Below, piece after piece: positions 25,496 to 33,938 of a stretch of 64,000 nucleotides of DNA. The stretch covers positions 4,660,501 through 4,724,500 of the forward strand of contig NZ_JADQDF010000001.1 in assembly GCF_019263585.2 (NCBI RefSeq), read 5' to 3'. Position numbers and translations under genes: made by a program. How positions within the stretch are numbered: the stretch's first letter is position 1; each line of letters starts with the position of its first letter. The notes under the pieces were generated by a model that worked only from the letters and a program-made list of their open reading frames with translations, was not told where the DNA came from and ran no database searches. This stretch comes from Pseudonocardia oceani (lineage in GTDB: Bacteria > Actinomycetota > Actinomycetes > Mycobacteriales > Pseudonocardiaceae).

Positions 25496-27262
25496 GTGAC
25501 CCTTGCCTTCCAACCCGGTCCAGACCTGCGCGAACCGCCCGACCCTGGCCTGCCCCGACCCGAGATCGCGCGGTCCTGGGAGCGGTCGGTGCGCAGCGGG
25601 GTGGAGCGCGTCGGAGTCGAGATCCCGGGTGGCCCCGGCATCGATCGCCCGGTTCGCCTCCTGAGGTCGGCCGAGCCCGTGATCGAGAGGCTCGGGCGGC
25701 GGCTCGAAGGGCAGCCGCTGGTGATCATCCTGGCCGACGCGGAAGCGCGGGTCGTCGCCCTCAGGGCCTGCCGGGCGGACGTGCGCGACTGGTGCGACTG
25801 CCTGCACATCGTCCCCGGCTGCAGGCTGGCCGAGGAGACCATCGGGACCAACGCGATCGGGTGCGCCGTGGAGGAGCGGCGCCCGTTCGTGGTGGTCGGT
25901 CCCGAGCACTACCGGGTCAACCTCCAGGGGTTCAGCGCACGGGCGGTGCCGGTCAGGCATCCGGTGACCGGCGTACTCAAGGGGGTGCTCGCCCTGGCCT
26001 GCCGGACCGAGGACGACAGCGTCCTGATGCTGCCCCTCGTCGAGGACGCCGCGGCGCGGATCGAGACCGACCTCGGCGACGACGTCACCCGGCTGGAGCG
26101 GCGGTTGCTGGACCGTTTCCTGCAGATCACGCGCCGCTCCACAGCAGCGGTGGTCTGCCTGAACCGTGACCTGCTCATCAGCAGCACCCTTGCCGGGCCG
26201 CTGGTGAGCCCGGTGGACCAGCCGTTCCTCTGGGACTGGGCGTCGCGCAAGCTCGCCGACCGTGACGAGTACTGCGGCGAGCTGCGGCTGTCCGGCAGCG
26301 TCGTCGTGCAGGCCCGGTGCACCACCGTCCGGGAGGACGACCAGGAGGCCGGCATCTCATCGAGATGCGGCCGGGTCCGGCCCCCCTGACCGCCGTCGGC
26401 GCGCGGCGCCCCGTCACGAGCGGCACGACCGGCGAGGGCCCGGTGTCCGGGCGCAGTGCCGCGGCCGAGCGCGTCCGCCGCGAACTCACGGCCGTGGCAC
26501 GGTCCCAGGGACCGATCCTGATCACCGGGGAGCCGGGCACGGGCAAGGCCTTTCTGGCCCGCCACCTCCACGACCGCACGGGCGTGCCCGGCACCGTGAC
26601 TGTGCTCGAGACGGGGCAATGCATCGACGACCCGCTTGCGTGGTTCGAGCGGCTTCGGGCGGCTCTCGCCATCCCGGGCACACTGGTGCTGCGGCAGATC
26701 GACGAGTTGCCCGTCGAGTTCGCTCCGCGCGGTCGGCCTGGTCGAACGAGCCGACGGGCACCCGATCCAGGTCATTGCTACCGCCCGGCTGACCAACGGC
26801 GAGGACGCCATGACGCGGCTGCGCGACTGCTTCCCGGCGCGGCTGCAACTGCCCCCGCTGCGCAAGCGGGCCGAGGACGTCGCCGACATCGCGAGGGTGC
26901 TCGTTCGCGATCTCACCCGACGCTCGCCTGTGCCCCGGCTGGAGCCGGCCACGGTCCAGAACCTGATGGGCCAGGTTTGGCCGGGCAACATCCGCGAGCT
27001 TCGCGCGGTGCTGAGCAGCGCGCTGCTCCGGTCGGTCCGCCGCGACATCGCGATCGAGCACCTCCCGCCGGAGTACCGCTCGGCGCCGATCAGGCACCGG
27101 CTGACCTCACTCCAGCGGGTCGAGCGAGAGGCGCTGCTCAACGCGCTCGAGGACAGCGGCGGCAACAAGCAGGCTGCGGCCGAACTGCTCGGCATCGCCC
27201 GCTCCACGCTGTACCGCAAGATCAGGACCCTGGGGATCGACGGGCGATGCCTGAGTGGTTGA
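25496..27262 (+). pseudogene. GAF/AAA+/Fis-type activator, frameshifted (copy A)
   Basis: Counterpart of the intact activator at 45484-47283. GTG 25496 begins MTLAFQPGPDLREP; the GAF region (EETIGTNAIGCAVEERRPFVVVG) is complete. A shift near 26355, after DDQEAGI, moves to the frame with LITGEPGTGKAFLARHLHD and TLVLRQIDELPVEF, and a second near 26735 moves to GLVERADG...WPGNIRELRAVLSS and the Fis domain (GNKQAAAELLGIARSTLYRKI). Both shifts are within one gene length of an otherwise close match, so recent inactivation is likely. IS110 also separates it from its conserved promoter elements. Confidence 0.85.
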
Positions 27263-27451
27263 ACACCGGAGGAAGCGACATGCTGTTCGAGCTGAGGGAG
27301 TACACGGTCGTGCCGGGCAGGCTGCCGACCCTGATCGCCCGGTTCAACGACCACACGCTGGGGCTGTTTGACAAGCACGGCTTCGACGTGAGGTTCCCCC
27401 GCTAGCTCGGAGACCGACGATCATGGCCGTAGGCCGTGAAGGGAGTCTCCG

Positions 27452-27763
27452 ATGGCAGCACCGAAGAAGTACCCCGATGAGCTGCGTGAGCGCGCGGTCC
27501 GGCTCTACTTCGAGTCCGACCCACGCCCGGTGATCCGCCGGCTGGCCGAGCAGCTGGGCGTTCACCACGAGGCGTTGCGGACCTGGATCCGCCAGGCCCA
27601 GGCCGACCGCGGCCAGCGCAGCGACCTACCGACCAGCGCGGAGGTCGAGGAGCTGCGCCGGCTCCGGAAGGAAAACACCGAGCTGCGCCGGGCCAATGAG
27701 ATCTTGAAGGCGGCGAGTGCTTTTTTCGCCCAGGAGATGGACCCGACAAAGAGGCGATATTGA
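27452..27763 (+). CDS. IS3-family OrfA (helix-turn-helix)
   Basis: 103 residues. MAAPKKYPDELRERAVRLYFES through LGVHHEALRTWIRQAQ forms the DNA-binding helix-turn-helix, and EVEELRRLRKENTELRRANEILKAASAFF forms a leucine-zipper-like helix. The run TTTTTT at 27721-27726 within ASAFF is a plausible -1 slippage site. Reading on in the -1 frame is open (FFRPGDGPDKEAILKAVGHL) into OrfB, giving a fused transposase. Confidence 0.92.
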   Translation: MAAPKKYPDELRERAVRLYFESDPRPVIRRLAEQLGVHHEALRTWIRQAQADRGQRSDLPTSAEVEELRRLRKENTELRRANEILKAASAFFAQEMDPTKRRY

Positions 27764-28686
27764 AAGCCGTCGGCCATCTCCGTGACCGGTTCGGGGTCGA
27801 CCCGGTCCTGCGGGTACTCGACGTCGCACCCTCGACGTTCTACGGCTGGCTCACCCAACAACGGCACCCGTCGACGCGACGCCGAACCGACGAGCAGTTG
27901 CTCGCCGAGATCGTCGAGATCCACGACCGCTCCGGTGGCACCTACGGTTCTCCGCGGATCCACGCCACCCTGCACCGCCGCGGCGTGCACATCTCCCGCA
28001 AACGGGTCGAGCGGCTGATGCGCGAGCACGGCCTGCAAGGCGCGTTCCTGCGCAAGAAGTGGCGCACCACCTCGACCAGGCAGAACCCAAACGCCGACCC
28101 GGCGCCGGACCTGGTCAACCGCGACTTCACCGCCCCCGCACCGAACCGGCTCTGGGTCGCTGACGCGACCCGCGTCCCGTGCGGACAGGGCGTGTTCTGG
28201 CTCGCCGCGGTCCGTGACGCGTTCTCCAACCGGATCGTCGGCTGGCGCTGCTCGGACCGCTGCGACACCGACCTCATCCTCGGTGCGCTCGAGTACGCGG
28301 CCTGGTCACGCGGTATCCGCAACGGCCAGGTGGTCCACCATTCCGACCGCGGCTCGAATTACACGTCGCTGCGATTCGGGCAGCGACTCGACGACCACGG
28401 CATTCTCGCGTCGATGGGTTCGGTTGGGGATTCCTACGATAATGCGCTGATGGAGAACTTCTTCTCCACCCTGAAAACCGAACTGGTCTACCGGAGGTCG
28501 TGGCGGACACGGGACGAGGCCGAGAACGCGCTGTTCGCCTACATCGACGGCTGGTACAACACCCAACGCATCCAAGCCCGGCTCGGGTGGCGCTCACCAG
28601 ACGAGTACGAAGCGGCCTGGCATGCTCACACCGACGATCACCCAGCGGCTGCGGCCGCCGAACCCGACCCGGCCACCGCCAGGTAG
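27760..28686 (+). CDS. IS3-family OrfB (DDE integrase domain)
   Basis: 308 residues in the -1 frame relative to OrfA. It has HTH_21 (DEQLLAEIVEIHDRSGGTYGSPRIHATL) and an rve integrase core with RLWVADATRVPCGQG (first Asp), HHSDRGSNYTSLRFG (second Asp) and DSYDNALMENFFSTLKTE (Glu), then GWYNTQRIQARLGWRSPDEYE. A TTG at 27760 overlaps the OrfA stop, but expression is expected mainly as an OrfAB fusion by slippage at 27721-27726. Intact. Confidence 0.93.
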   Translation: MKAVGHLRDRFGVDPVLRVLDVAPSTFYGWLTQQRHPSTRRRTDEQLLAEIVEIHDRSGGTYGSPRIHATLHRRGVHISRKRVERLMREHGLQGAFLRKKWRTTSTRQNPNADPAPDLVNRDFTAPAPNRLWVADATRVPCGQGVFWLAAVRDAFSNRIVGWRCSDRCDTDLILGALEYAAWSRGIRNGQVVHHSDRGSNYTSLRFGQRLDDHGILASMGSVGDSYDNALMENFFSTLKTELVYRRSWRTRDEAENALFAYIDGWYNTQRIQARLGWRSPDEYEAAWHAHTDDHPAAAAAEPDPATAR

Positions 28687-28961
28687 CCGACACTCCGGGC
28701 TACCGGGGGAACCTCAACGTCGCGTTCATGTCACACACCGAGTTCGGCGAGAACAGCCTCGGCGAGGTCGTATACGCCGTGCGCTGGGAGTCCTACCAGC
28801 AGATGCAGGACGGCTGGTCGAAGTTCCTCGCCGACCCCGAGTGGCAGCGGGTCAAGGCCGACAGCGAGCGGGACGGGCCGCTGAACGGGGCCGTGCGCCG
28901 CAGGCTGCTCAACACCGCGCCGTTCGACGCCGGCCGGGAGGCGTAGGCGTCACCGGGCGGT

Positions 28962-29705
28962 TCAACGCCGCCACAGCACCGGGCGTGACACCAGGTCCCT
29001 GTGCTTCTTGTGCCAGTAGCCGTCGGCCTCGTCCAGGTGGTTGCGCATCAACTGCTCGGCGCAGTCCGCGTCGTTGGCCCGGAGGGCCTCGATGATGCGA
29101 GTGTGTGCGTGGGCCGCCGCGACGTAGCGCCGCGGCGAGTAGGTGACACCGCCCGCGATACCGTCGGCGACGCTGCCGAGACTCTCGACGAACACCTGAA
29201 GCACGACACTGCACGCGGCTCGCGACAGCGTCGAATGAAAGATCCGGTTCTGCTCCTGGAACACCTCGGGATCGGGGCTCTCCAGGACCACGCGGACGGT
29301 CCGCTCCATGAGGTCCAGGTCCGCTTCGGTGATCCGGGTGGCCGCCAGCCGGGCGATCGTGGGCTCGAGCGCGCGCCGCGCCTGCATCACGTCGTCGAGC
29401 GAGGCGTCCTCGAACTGCAGGATGAGGCTGAGGGCCTCGCTCAGGTCCTCCGGGCGGGGGCGGCGCACCACCGGCCCTCCGCCGGGCCCCGGACGCAGCG
29501 TGATGACGTTCCGGGTCTCCAGCAGTCGCAGCGCCTCCCGGATGGTGGAGCGTCCGACGTCAAAGCTCTCGATCATCTCCTTCTCGGTGGGCAGGACGCT
29601 GCCAGCCGGGAGCTTGGCGTCCACGATGTGGCTCGCCAGTTCGCGGGCGATGACCTCGGACATCTTCGGGCTCCGCCGGCCGCCGGTGTACGCGTCCGTC
29701 CCCAT
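28962..29705 (-). CDS. FadR-type GntR regulator (copy A)
   Basis: 247 residues. The N-terminal winged helix is MSEVIARELASHIVDAKLPAGSVLPTEKEMIESFDVGRSTIREALRLLETRNVI, followed by an FCD ligand domain (EDASLDDVMQARRALEPTIARLAA; FHSTLSRAACSVVLQVFVESLG; AHTRIIEALRANDADCAEQLMRNHLDEA). It presumably represses the cluster and senses an acyl or acid intermediate. It is transcribed divergently from the LLM gene at 30.1 kb, and a GCGCATGATGATGATAG element 48-64 bases before its ATG suggests autoregulation. Very similar to the regulator at 52273-53016. Intact. Confidence 0.9.
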   Translation of the reverse strand: MGTDAYTGGRRSPKMSEVIARELASHIVDAKLPAGSVLPTEKEMIESFDVGRSTIREALRLLETRNVITLRPGPGGGPVVRRPRPEDLSEALSLILQFEDASLDDVMQARRALEPTIARLAATRITEADLDLMERTVRVVLESPDPEVFQEQNRIFHSTLSRAACSVVLQVFVESLGSVADGIAGGVTYSPRRYVAAAHAHTRIIEALRANDADCAEQLMRNHLDEADGYWHKKHRDLVSRPVLWRR

Positions 29706-30075
29706 CTCGACACCCTCTCGCTCATGGCACCTCGGGCCGTTCCCGAATAGCTGCGCATGATGATGATAGGCAGCGCTGGCCCGCGGCGGGGACGCCCCTC
29801 GTGCCCTTCGAGCCTGCCGGTCCGGTATTCGCTGCTCACGGCCCTCGCCGTCGCCATCTTCGAGCGCGTCGGTACCCCTGATCGTGCCGCTCACAGGTCC
29901 GCTGTGTCGCAGATTCGGACAGGTACCAGCCGGATCGCGCGGCTAGCGTTCGCCCCGGCTCAAGCTTCGATCGGTCTTGCACGAAGACCGTCGCGGCCGC
30001 AGGGACACGGAGCGATCGGTAGTCCGGGGTCTGCTCCAAGGATGCCCTCACCGAACCCGATGGAGGAGTGAACAC
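29706..30075. promoter_or_regulatory. Divergent control region FadR / LLM monooxygenase (copy A)
   Basis: The 370 bases encode no protein. They hold the putative FadR-type operator GCGCATGATGATGATAG (29753-29769) and the activator-type site TGTCGCAGATTCGGACA (29905-29921). Twenty bases after the latter comes GCTAGCG, with the same spacing as GCTAGGT in copy B. A GGAGGAG ribosome site precedes GTG 30076. Confidence 0.6.
29905..29921 (+). promoter_or_regulatory. TGTNGCNNNTTCGGACA activator-type site (copy A LLM gene)
   Basis: TGTCGCAGATTCGGACA, 154 bases before the LLM start codon. It is one of four copies of this 17-mer, all upstream of oxygenase-containing operons; the equivalent site in copy B is at 53223-53239. 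Confidence 0.6.
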
Positions 30076-31281
30076 GTGAAGTTCATCTATTTCATGCTCC
30101 CGGCACTTCCGGCGACGGAGAGCGAACGGGAGGCACTGCGCCCGATCGGCCACCGGACCGAGAAGTGGCAGCAGATGCTCACCGAGGTGCGCGAGCTCGC
30201 CAAGATGGCCGACGACTACGGCTTCGAGGCGATCTGCTTCCCTGAGCACCACCTGCACACCGAGGGCATGGAGATGGGTGGGCCCAGCTCGCTCTACCTC
30301 GATGTCGCGCACCACACCAAGAACATCAAGGTCGGCCCGGTCGGTTACGTGCTGCCCAGCCACAACCCGGTCAAGCTGGCCATCGACACAGCGTGGCTGG
30401 ACCAGATGACGCAGGGCCGGACCGTCGTCGGCATGGCGCGCGGCTATCAGGAGCGCTGGTTCAACGCCATGACGCAGCTGCTACCGGTTCAGACCGCGAC
30501 CAGCGACGCGAGCGAGCGCGACAAGCTCAACCGCGAGCTGTTCGAGGAGGTCTACCGGATCCTCAAGCTGGCCTGGAAGGACGAGCCGTTCAACTACGAC
30601 GGGAAGTTCTACAAGTTCCCGTTCCCGTACCCGGCCTCCCCCTGGAAGGCGGGCGACTACACCCGCCGGTTCGGTGCAGACGGCGAGATGGGTGAGGACG
30701 GCCTGCTGCACAACATCTCCGTCGTGCCCAAGCCGTACCAGAAGCCGCACCCCAAGCTGTTCCAGGCGTTCTCGATGAGCGAGAACACGATCCGTTGGAC
30801 AGCCCGTGAGGGGATCAGCCCGGTCATCCTCACCTCGATCCCCGAGGACTACCGCAAGATGGTCGAGGCCTACCAGGACGAGGCGGGTCAGCACGGCCGT
30901 GACCTCGCACTCGGTGAGGACACCGGAGTACTGCGGTCCGTCCACTTCGGACGCAACAAGGACGAGGCGATGCGCCAGGCGCAGCGCGGGGTGTCGGGTA
31001 CCGGCTGGCGAGAGTTCTGGGGCCACCACGGCTTCTACGAGGTCTTCCGGCGCGCCGGCGAGACTGGTGACGTCCCCCAGACGATCGAGCGCATGGAGGA
31101 GTCGCACTACCTCTACGCAGGCGAGCCGAACGCGGTGGCCGACAAGATCCACGAGCTGGCCGACAACGGCAACCCGGAGTACTTCGTCTGGTGGTCCGAC
31201 CAGGGCATGTTGCCCTTCAACGAGGTCCGGCGGAACCTGCAGCTCTTCGGCGAGAAGATCATGCCCCAGTTCCCCGGCTGA
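30076..31281 (+). CDS. Luciferase-like flavin monooxygenase (LLM), intact copy A
   Basis: 401 residues of the bacterial-luciferase-like superfamily. MKFIYFMLPALP opens the barrel, and DDYGFEAICFPEHHLHTEG, NIKVGPVGYVLPSHNPVKLAIDTAWLDQMTQGRTVVGMARGYQ and SVVPKPYQKPHPKLFQAFSMSENTI follow in order. The proteins use reduced FMN (or F420) and oxygen; with a flavin reductase and ribBA nearby, FMNH2-dependent monooxygenation is inferred. GTG 30076 follows GGAGGAG. The copy B paralogue (53395-54600) has two single-base frameshifts, so this is likely the functional one. Confidence 0.9.
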   Translation: MKFIYFMLPALPATESEREALRPIGHRTEKWQQMLTEVRELAKMADDYGFEAICFPEHHLHTEGMEMGGPSSLYLDVAHHTKNIKVGPVGYVLPSHNPVKLAIDTAWLDQMTQGRTVVGMARGYQERWFNAMTQLLPVQTATSDASERDKLNRELFEEVYRILKLAWKDEPFNYDGKFYKFPFPYPASPWKAGDYTRRFGADGEMGEDGLLHNISVVPKPYQKPHPKLFQAFSMSENTIRWTAREGISPVILTSIPEDYRKMVEAYQDEAGQHGRDLALGEDTGVLRSVHFGRNKDEAMRQAQRGVSGTGWREFWGHHGFYEVFRRAGETGDVPQTIERMEESHYLYAGEPNAVADKIHELADNGNPEYFVWWSDQGMLPFNEVRRNLQLFGEKIMPQFPG

Positions 31282-31522
31282 TCGCCGGCTGACCACGGCC
31301 CATGCTCCGTGATCGTCGCAAAATAGTCTCGGTCGACGCGGTGCCGCCGTCGTCAGCGTCGACGCTGTGCGACGGCCCAGGGCCGGGTCGGGGACGACTG
31401 GCCGCAGAGGCTCACGGCGATGCTCGCCTACGCGGGCACCAAGGGCCGGCTCACCGACGACGGTGGCGGAATTCCGGGCCCACACCGAGTGGGACTGATC
31501 AACCTATTGCAAGGAGACCGAC
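31282..31522. other. Intergenic scar where copy B has an esterase gene
   Basis: Copy B has a 936-bp esterase gene between the LLM and YciI-like genes. Here only flanking sequence such as GTCTCGGTCGAC (also found after the copy B esterase) survives, plus unplaced DNA. I see no gene; the esterase appears to have been deleted. Confidence 0.5.
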
Positions 31523-31804
31523 ATGGCGTTCTTCACCGTGGTGTGGCGCTACACCGACGACATCGCGCTGATCGACGAGGCGCGCGGCCCGCACGGGGCC
31601 TATCTCAAGGATCTGATCGCATCGGGTTCGTTGCGCATCGCCGGCCCGTTCGAGGACGGCACCGGAGGCATCCTCGTGTTCGAGGTCGCCGACCACGCGG
31701 AGTTGAAGCCGCTGCTCGACAACGATCCCTACGTCGCGCGGGGCGTGGTCGTCGACACGCAGATCTATCCGTTCAAGCCGGTCCTAGGCGCATTGGCGGC
31801 TTGA
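31523..31804 (+). CDS. YciI-like protein (copy A)
   Basis: 93 residues: MAFFTVVWRYTDDIALIDEARGPHGAYLKDLIASGSLRIAGPFEDGTGGILVFEVAD...LLDNDPYVARGVVVDTQIYPFKPVLG. This is the YciI/dimeric alpha-beta-barrel fold, with the family's His and Asp (here HGAYL and DPYV). Relatives are small enzymes or ligand-binding proteins in degradation clusters, e.g. dehalogenase- or muconolactone-like. The exact reaction is unknown. ATG 31523 follows AAGGAG. It is nearly identical in plan to 55735-56016. Confidence 0.85.
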   Translation: MAFFTVVWRYTDDIALIDEARGPHGAYLKDLIASGSLRIAGPFEDGTGGILVFEVADHAELKPLLDNDPYVARGVVVDTQIYPFKPVLGALAA

Positions 31805-31809
31805 GGACG

Positions 31810-32022
31810 ATGTCCGCGCGACATGCACCCGTGGGGTCCATCGAGGTCGGGGGCGGTGCCTCGGTCTCGGCGACCGCGATGTTCCCGGCGTCCAGCGAGG
31901 CGTTCCGGGTGGTGGTCGACGTCGGCTTCGGGGACATGACCATCAGGCACCGCTGGTGAACCGGATCGACGCGGTGCCGACGGTGCGCTCATCGCCGCCG
32001 GCGTCGACGTCCTCGTCCGCTA
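31810..32022 (+). pseudogene. Metallo-beta-lactamase-fold hydrolase, multiply deleted (copy A)
   Basis: Only patches of the intact 290-residue protein at 56.0 kb remain: MSARHAPVGSIEVG, SVSATAMFPASSEAF, VVVDVGFGDMTI, and in other frames APLVNRIDAV and GALIAAGVDVL. The metal-binding HMHLDH region is gone. At least three internal deletions reduced 873 bases to about 213 while flanking genes kept their order. Confidence 0.85.
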
Positions 32023-32055
32023 GCGATCCGCCCACTCACAACAGGAGGAGAGATC

Positions 32056-32601
32056 ATGGCGTTCGACGCCAAGGTGGTCGTCACCGACCGGACCGGCGAC
32101 GGCAGGTCGGTGTTCGCCAAGGAGGCTCGACTCGAGCCGTCGTCCGTGATGGTCATGCCCGGGTCGGAGCTCTACAACATCTGGGGCACGGGTGACGGCA
32201 CCCCGATCGTCGGCGCGGGTGACAACCCCGCGACGGTGCCGTTCCCGTTCTTCCCCGGGCCGGGCGGCACGCGGTTCATCATCGTGCGGTTCGCGCCCGA
32301 CTCGACTCCGCCCACCGATGCCGGGATGGACGAGGTCGTAGCGGAGGCCGAGCAGAAGCAGCCCGGCCTGATCGGGGTGTTCGAGCCGGATGCCCCGGGG
32401 ATGCACACCACGGACAGCATCGACTACGGGATCTGCGTGGACGGTGAGATCTGGCTCGAGCTCGACGACGGCGCCGAGGTGCACGTCACGCCGGGCACCT
32501 GCGTCGTGCAGCAGGGGACCCGGCACGGGTGGCGCAACCGCAGCGACCGGCACTGCACGATGGTCTACGTACTGGTTGGAGCCGAGCGCAAATCCGGCTG
32601 A
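32056..32601 (+). CDS. Cupin-domain protein (copy A)
   Basis: 181 residues. The C-terminal half is a cupin barrel: DSIDYGICVDGEIWLELDDGAEVHVTPGTCVVQQGTRHGWRNRSDRHCTMVYVLVG, containing the G(X)5HXH-derived and G(X)5PxG(X)2H-type motifs. Many first-motif metal ligands are replaced, so metal binding is uncertain. The N-terminal half (IWGTGDGTPIVGAGDNPATVPFPFFPGPGG) is characteristic of cupins of unknown function. It follows the YciI/MBL pair and a GGAGGAG site. The paralogue at 56948-57493 is highly similar. Confidence 0.85.
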   Translation: MAFDAKVVVTDRTGDGRSVFAKEARLEPSSVMVMPGSELYNIWGTGDGTPIVGAGDNPATVPFPFFPGPGGTRFIIVRFAPDSTPPTDAGMDEVVAEAEQKQPGLIGVFEPDAPGMHTTDSIDYGICVDGEIWLELDDGAEVHVTPGTCVVQQGTRHGWRNRSDRHCTMVYVLVGAERKSG

Positions 32602-32614
32602 ACCCCTGACGGCG

Positions 32615-32647
32615 ACACCCGCCCGATTCACTGGGTCGGGCGGGTGT
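32615..32647. terminator. Bidirectional terminator hairpin (copy A)
   Basis: A perfect 12-bp stem (ACACCCGCCCGA / TCGGGCGGGTGT) with a 9-base loop lies between the convergent cupin and hydrolase genes. A different, longer hairpin occupies the same place in copy B. Confidence 0.75.
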
Positions 32648-32663
32648 GGTCATGTCCGGGGAT

Positions 32664-33461
32664 CTAGTCCCTGAGGTGGTCGAGCACCAGCGGCACGACC
32701 GTGTCGAGCTGCTCCCACTGCGGGACGTGTCCGGAACCCGGCACGATCTCGACGCGGGAGCCCGCGATGGCGACCTGGAAGTCGTGCGCGTAGGTCGACG
32801 AGATCAGCTTGTCGTCCTCGCCCCACAGGATCAGTGTTCGCGCGGTGATGCGGTGCAGCCGCTTCTTCAGGCCTTTGTCGGGTATGGGCCAGACGAACTT
32901 CCCGGTGGCCCCCAGCGCCCAGATGGAGTCGGCCATGGCGACGGCGATGTCCTTCGGGTCACTGGGCAGGGTGAGGAAATCCTGGACGGGCGCCGCGTCG
33001 AGGTTGCTGAACAGCGTCGCGACCAGGTCGGCCTGCGACATCATCATGTAGGGCGCGACCGGTTCGTCGTCGCGCCAGAGCCCGATGGGGTCGATGAGGA
33101 CGAGGTCGCTGACCCGGTCTGGCCGCAGCGCGGCGAGCTCGCAGGCCATCATCCCGCCGAACGAGCTGCCGATGACCGGCACCGAGTCCAGCCCGAGCCC
33201 GTCGAGGAGTTCGTCGTAGATCAGGATGAGGTCCCACAGCGTGTCGACGTCGTGGATGGACTCCCGGCGGGTGTCGCCGGTACCGGGGTGGTCGGGCGCG
33301 TAGACGGTGTGATGCTCGGCGATCGCGTCCAGGAAGGCGTCCCAGCGTGGGCCGCCCGCGGTGTGCAGGTAGACGACGGGGCTACCGCTCCCCGCCACCT
33401 TCACGCTCGCCTCGAAGCTGCAGTGGCGCAGCGGGACGGTCTCGGTCGTCGGTGCGGTCAT
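32664..33461 (-). CDS. Alpha/beta hydrolase (copy A)
   Basis: 265 residues. VVYLHTAGGPRW forms the oxyanion region, APDHPGTG follows, the nucleophile elbow is VIGSSFGGM (Ser100), LILWGEDDKLIS carries the acid and GSGHVPQWEQ the His. The family includes meta-cleavage product hydrolases and esterases; the substrate is unknown. ATG 33461 is followed, 25 bases upstream in transcription order, by the truncated LLM gene, an arrangement shared with 57550-59623. Intact. Confidence 0.88.
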   Translation of the reverse strand: MTAPTTETVPLRHCSFEASVKVAGSGSPVVYLHTAGGPRWDAFLDAIAEHHTVYAPDHPGTGDTRRESIHDVDTLWDLILIYDELLDGLGLDSVPVIGSSFGGMMACELAALRPDRVSDLVLIDPIGLWRDDEPVAPYMMMSQADLVATLFSNLDAAPVQDFLTLPSDPKDIAVAMADSIWALGATGKFVWPIPDKGLKKRLHRITARTLILWGEDDKLISSTYAHDFQVAIAGSRVEIVPGSGHVPQWEQLDTVVPLVLDHLRD

Positions 33462-33486
33462 GGTGTGTGTCTCCGATCCGGGACGG

Positions 33487-33938
33487 TCAGGCCTGGGCCT
33501 GGACGGCGGGCTTCTTGGCGCACTTCTCGGGCCACCACGGGTTCTCCCAGCCCTCGGCCTGCCAGAGGTTCTGGAGGTGGGGCAGAACCCGGCGACCGAA
33601 CAGCTCGATGTTCTGCATGGCCATGTCGTGGGGCATGGACCCGAACTGCAGCACCGTCATCAGATGTCCGACGTTGAGCGTCCGGCACATGTCCTCGAGC
33701 CGCTCCCGGACCGTGCTCGGGCTGCCCACGACCGCGAACCCCTTTTCGATCATGTCCTTGGCGGTGAGCGGCTTGAGGTCGACGGTGTAGTCGAGGTACT
33801 CGGGCATCCCGGAGCTGAAGAGGTTGACCATGCTCTTGTAGTCCGAGTAGCCCGGGGTCGCGATGTAGTGCGGGGGCAGGTGCAGGCCCTTGTGGTAAAA
33901 GTGCTCAAGGTGGGCGGCGAACTGCTCCTCGGCCTGGG
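33487..33938 (-). pseudogene. Truncated LLM monooxygenase, C-terminal third (copy A)
   Basis: From the right edge it reads TQAEEQFAAHLEHFYHKGLHLPPHYIATPG...SMVNLFSSGMPEYLDYTVDLKPLTAKDMIEKGFAVVGSPSTVRERLEDM to the natural stop. This matches the last about 150 of 417 residues of the gene at 58370-59623. The N-terminal 265 residues are absent: homology ends abruptly at 33938, where an oppositely oriented mhpC fragment begins. It is a recombination breakpoint. Confidence 0.88.

Larger units (their letters stand above)
27389..28716 (+). mobile_element. IS3-family insertion sequence with 3-bp target duplication
   Basis: The ends are TGAGGTTCCCCCGCTAGCTC and, read inwards from the right, TGAGGTTCCCCCGGTAGCCC: imperfect terminal repeats of about 25 bases. 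The direct repeat ACG flanks both sides (27386-27388 and 28717-28719). The 1328-bp length and two overlapping frames (orfA, orfB) fit IS3. It splits the NIPSNAP gene precisely and looks intact. Confidence 0.93.
27280..28946 (+). pseudogene. NIPSNAP-family protein interrupted by IS3 (copy A)
   Basis: MLFELREYTVVPGRLPTLIARFNDHTLGLFDKHGFD is cut by IS3 at 27388. The remainder, VAFMSHTEFGENSLGEVVYAVRWESYQQMQDGW, resumes after 28716 and ends in LLNTAPFDAGREA. Removing the element and one ACG copy restores a single 110-residue frame matching the intact gene at 47300-47626. NIPSNAP proteins are small dimeric alpha-beta-barrel proteins of uncertain role. Confidence 0.92.

Noticed and set aside
31400-31510. 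Frame MLAYAGTKGRLTDDGGGIPGP before the copy A YciI gene
   Set aside because: Looks protein-like but too short and matches no family I can name; treated as part of the deletion scar.
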